Assembly (NCBI RefSeq): GCF_037042905.1
Contig: NC_087249.1
Coordinates: forward strand, 52,110,901-52,174,900
Reading direction: 5' to 3'
Source: Lytechinus pictus
Lineage: Eukaryota; Echinodermata; Echinoidea; Temnopleuroida; Toxopneustidae
DNA length: 64,000 nucleotides
Position 1 is the stretch's first letter, and each line of letters opens with the position of its first letter. This document shows positions 62,091 through 64,000 of this stretch, piece after piece. The position numbers and the translations under genes were made by a program. Under the pieces are notes generated by a model. That model did no database searches and had not been told where the DNA came from. It saw nothing but the letters and a program-made list of their open reading frames with translations.

Positions 62091-62176
62091 TGACATTTTC
62101 CGAACCTAGAAATGTTCTTTCCGATGAAGTTTTTTCTTGATTTGTGTTCCTATGGGGTCCTAGAACAAATTCAGCT

Positions 62177-62206
62177 TGGTTGCCCAAAGTTGCCGTTTGG
62201 GCAATT
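62177..62206. repeat. Short inverted repeat ttgcccaaa/tttgggcaa
   Basis: Nine-bp arms (62180-62188 and 62196-62204) surround gttgccg. It marks the junction between the inverted arm and the next tandem family. No terminator function is implied. Confidence 0.55.
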
Positions 62207-62226
62207 TCGCTAATTTGCATAAAACC

Positions 62227-62712
62227 AAAATGGCCGCCAGATGCCATCTTGAAAACTTAACTTTTGAACCCCTTTCCACAAAATGATGAGTAATGACTCG
62301 TTTTAGGGGTTTAGAGATGTGTAGAACCGATTTCTGGAATCGTTTTTGCAATATAAGGTCATCTTCAGGTCAAATCCAAGATGGCCACCAGATGCCATCT
62401 TGAAAAATTAAAGTTGAACCCCTTGCCCCAGAATGATGAGTAATACCTTTGTTTAGGGGTTTTTGGGTGTGTAGAATCCATTTATGCTGTCTATTTTGCT
62501 ATATAATGTCATCTTCAGGTCAAATCCAAGATGGCCGCCATATGACGCCATCTTGAAAAATCAATTTTTTAACCCTTTGCCCCAGAATCCTGAATAATAA
62601 CTCTATTCATGAGTCATTTGGTATGTTGATTCAATTTATGCTGTAATTTTGCCTAAAAGGATAATCTTCAGATCAAATCCATGATGGCCGCCAACAGCGA
62701 TCTTGAAAGAAA
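62227..62712. repeat. Second tandem family of about 150 bp (aagatggccgcca...catcttga)
   Basis: Units start at about 62228, 62379, 62528 and 62681 with a.gatggcc(g/a)cca. Each continues with gatgccatcttgaaaa, gaaccccttgcccca(g)aatgatgagtaat and ...tcatcttcaggtcaaatcc. Within each unit aagatggc and gccatctt form a small hairpin. Three full units and one partial are present. It resembles the left outer part of the neighbouring family (near 56838), so both may belong to one composite. Confidence 0.82.
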
Positions 62713-63050
62713 TTACTTTCAGAGGCTTATGCATGTAAGAGCTAATGTAAAGGGATTTCAGTAAGAATACCCATTTCTTGTATTCTCAATTTTTAGTATA
62801 AGGGGAAGTCACATCTGAGATGTCAGTTTTCGACATTAACTGCTCACCTTAGAATGAATCCTCTTTAGGTTTGGGCTATGATCCATTTCGCGTGCATATT
62901 TATTGTTTTTAATGTCCATCCATACTTTTTTACTGAGGCTTTAGAGTCTTATTTGAATTTGAAAGTGTTTTCTCAATATTTTTTTCTAAATCAATGTGTC
63001 CAATGATTGGTAGGCATCAGTTCCCCTTAAAACACGATGGTGTAGCGCTA
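62713..63050. other. No feature recognised
   Basis: AT-rich sequence within presumed PGAP2 intron 2, with no repeat match, splice-bounded frame or RNA. Confidence 0.4.
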
Positions 63051-63089
63051 GGTCTTACAATTTCGAGAGTGACTGTAGAGCTCCACCCT

Positions 63090-64000
63090 AGAGTGGCAGT
63101 ATCTATAGCAAATTTGTACAGATGAAGGAGGATGGCGCTGAGACAGGTTTAGATAGAGATGCTGCCCTAGCCTTCCTCCTAGGTCTTTGGTCTGCCAATT
63201 TAGCATTCCGATTATTTTCTGACGTCTTGACCCCTTTACTTAGTAGCTCTCCATAGAATGGCGACTATCATCTACATCTTCACAAGTGTTCTTGTCTATG
63301 CCGGCAAGTTTTATGTCACATTTGCAGGTGTCTCTATAACGGAGGTGTGATCTACCGATGGGGGTGAGACCAATCACACAGCTCACCTTACCTTGGCGAC
63401 CTTACCTTGGCGAATCCAAGAAGGGATTCGCCAAGGTTTCATGCGGCGAACATGTCCCAACCACTTGAGGTGACTTTGACTAAGGAGCGAGAATAAGCTG
63501 GGGATGCCAGCACTTACACTGAAGGGCGTCTGTATTTTTCACTTTGTCCTGTTTAATGTGCATGATACGTCCGAGGCAGCTGACATGGAATGTGTTTAGC
63601 CGCTTTTCTTGGTCGGCGTACGTTTTCAAGGACTAACTTCCGTACAGGAGCTTGGCCATGACTGACAGATTTTACTATTCCAGTGCTTATATACTTGTCC
63701 AGTGAAAGGGAGCTACATGTATGTAGTCGATCCAAGGTAGGTGAGGAGTCCACCACAAACAGACGAGTGCGTGCTGTTGATATAGATATCTGGAGGACAG
63801 TCAGTGTCTTGAGTCGATCAGGATTTCTGTCTCACAGGCTGATGGCTGATCCAAACTCCTTACGTGCACAGGACAGGCAGCTGTTATGTATGACTAGGTC
63901 TTGTACTCTCACCTCTTGAGAGGCAGGGGCGACATCGTTTCCGTACAACATTTCACGAATGAGATCCATCCTGACCATGGAACAGTCTTGGGGGAGCCTA
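63090..64000 (-). pseudogene. Decayed non-LTR retrotransposon ORF2, C-terminal part
   Basis: The minus-strand translation, in shifting frames, shows RLNTFHVSCLGRIMHIK (about 63549-63602), SHLKWLGHVRRMKPWRIP (about 63421-63476) and GRSHLRYRDTCKCDIKLAG (about 63301-63360). These follow the order of the C-terminal region of non-LTR reverse-transcriptase proteins (R.LN.FH..CLR.I..I, L.WLGHV.RM, GR..LR.KD..K.DLK..GI). A TYLGST-like motif lies further upstream near 63735. Stops and frameshifts separate the blocks, for example after 63424 and near 63230, so it is dead. The 5' side of the element continues beyond the window edge. The clade (RTE-, Jockey- or CR1-like) cannot be decided by eye. Confidence 0.75.
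63405..63436. repeat. 13-bp hairpin inside the retrotransposon relic
   Basis: ccttggcgaatcc (63405-63417) and ggattcgccaagg (63424-63436) are perfect inverted arms with a 6-bp loop. Next to them accttaccttggcga is repeated directly. It interrupts the coding frame between the WLGHVRRM and LRYRDTCK blocks. Confidence 0.75.

Noticed and set aside
61978..62351. Two minus-strand frames mentioning SGGHFGFM-type peptides
   Set aside because: They lie across the inverted tandem arm and the second tandem family; repeat-derived, no domain.
63553..63919. Frames of 67 and 78 codons on either strand
   Set aside because: They are out-of-frame readings of the decayed reverse-transcriptase region.
56491..64000. 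Remaining PGAP2 exons
   Set aside because: I looked for the later PGAP2 motifs (further membrane helices and an NMYC/MAFH-like region) bounded by splice sites and found none; they should lie past the window.

Overview
The window is eukaryotic nuclear DNA. It has spliced coding exons with GT/AG borders, a tRNA-derived SINE, MITE-like elements, hAT-type insertions with 8-bp target duplications, a decayed non-LTR retrotransposon and a very large satellite array. No bacterial operon, CRISPR or rRNA structure is present. Several repeat families (the 'ggcccgtcttac' palindrome, the 'gggtgtttcataaag' palindrome, the 'aggtcaaaggtca' tandem, the 'aagatggc' tandem) look like those I associate with echinoderm genomes, so a marine invertebrate deuterostome, probably an echinoderm, is my best guess. 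This rests on memory of repeat style, not on a search. Layout: (1) 1-40033 is one uninterrupted tandem satellite of 194 bp, 44% GC: 206 complete monomers plus a partial one. The array continues off the left edge. Linked point variants and shared 1-nt deletions show a higher-order repeat (HOR) of 11 monomers (about 2134 bp) in both flanks; the middle, about 8.5-26 kb, is almost perfectly uniform. The right edge decays through one strongly diverged monomer (40034-40152) into unique DNA. (2) 40.2-43.1 kb holds microsatellites and two spliced exons of a broken DUF6589-type gene copy. (3) 43.1-50.9 kb is AT-rich and repeat-filled: a polypurine tract, a TTAA-flanked inverted-repeat element nested inside another, a cluster of hairpins, a possible first exon on the minus strand at 49769-49901, and a palindrome inside a palindrome at 50306-50689. 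(4) 50.96-56.49 kb carries the one recognisable host gene, the first two coding exons of PGAP2 on the plus strand, separated by a 5-kb intron full of repeats (SINE, inverted minisatellite, two inverted-repeat elements, DR1-rich tandem). (5) 56.5-62.7 kb is a tandem family of about 176 bp that runs forward to 59.64 kb and reappears inverted from 61.43 kb, interrupted by two hAT-like elements with perfect 8-bp target duplications. (6) 63.1-64.0 kb is a decayed reverse-transcriptase ORF of a non-LTR element on the minus strand. The remaining PGAP2 exons are not visible and should lie beyond the right edge. There is no multigene pathway here. The interest lies in satellite organisation and its edge, and in nested, symmetric transposon architecture.
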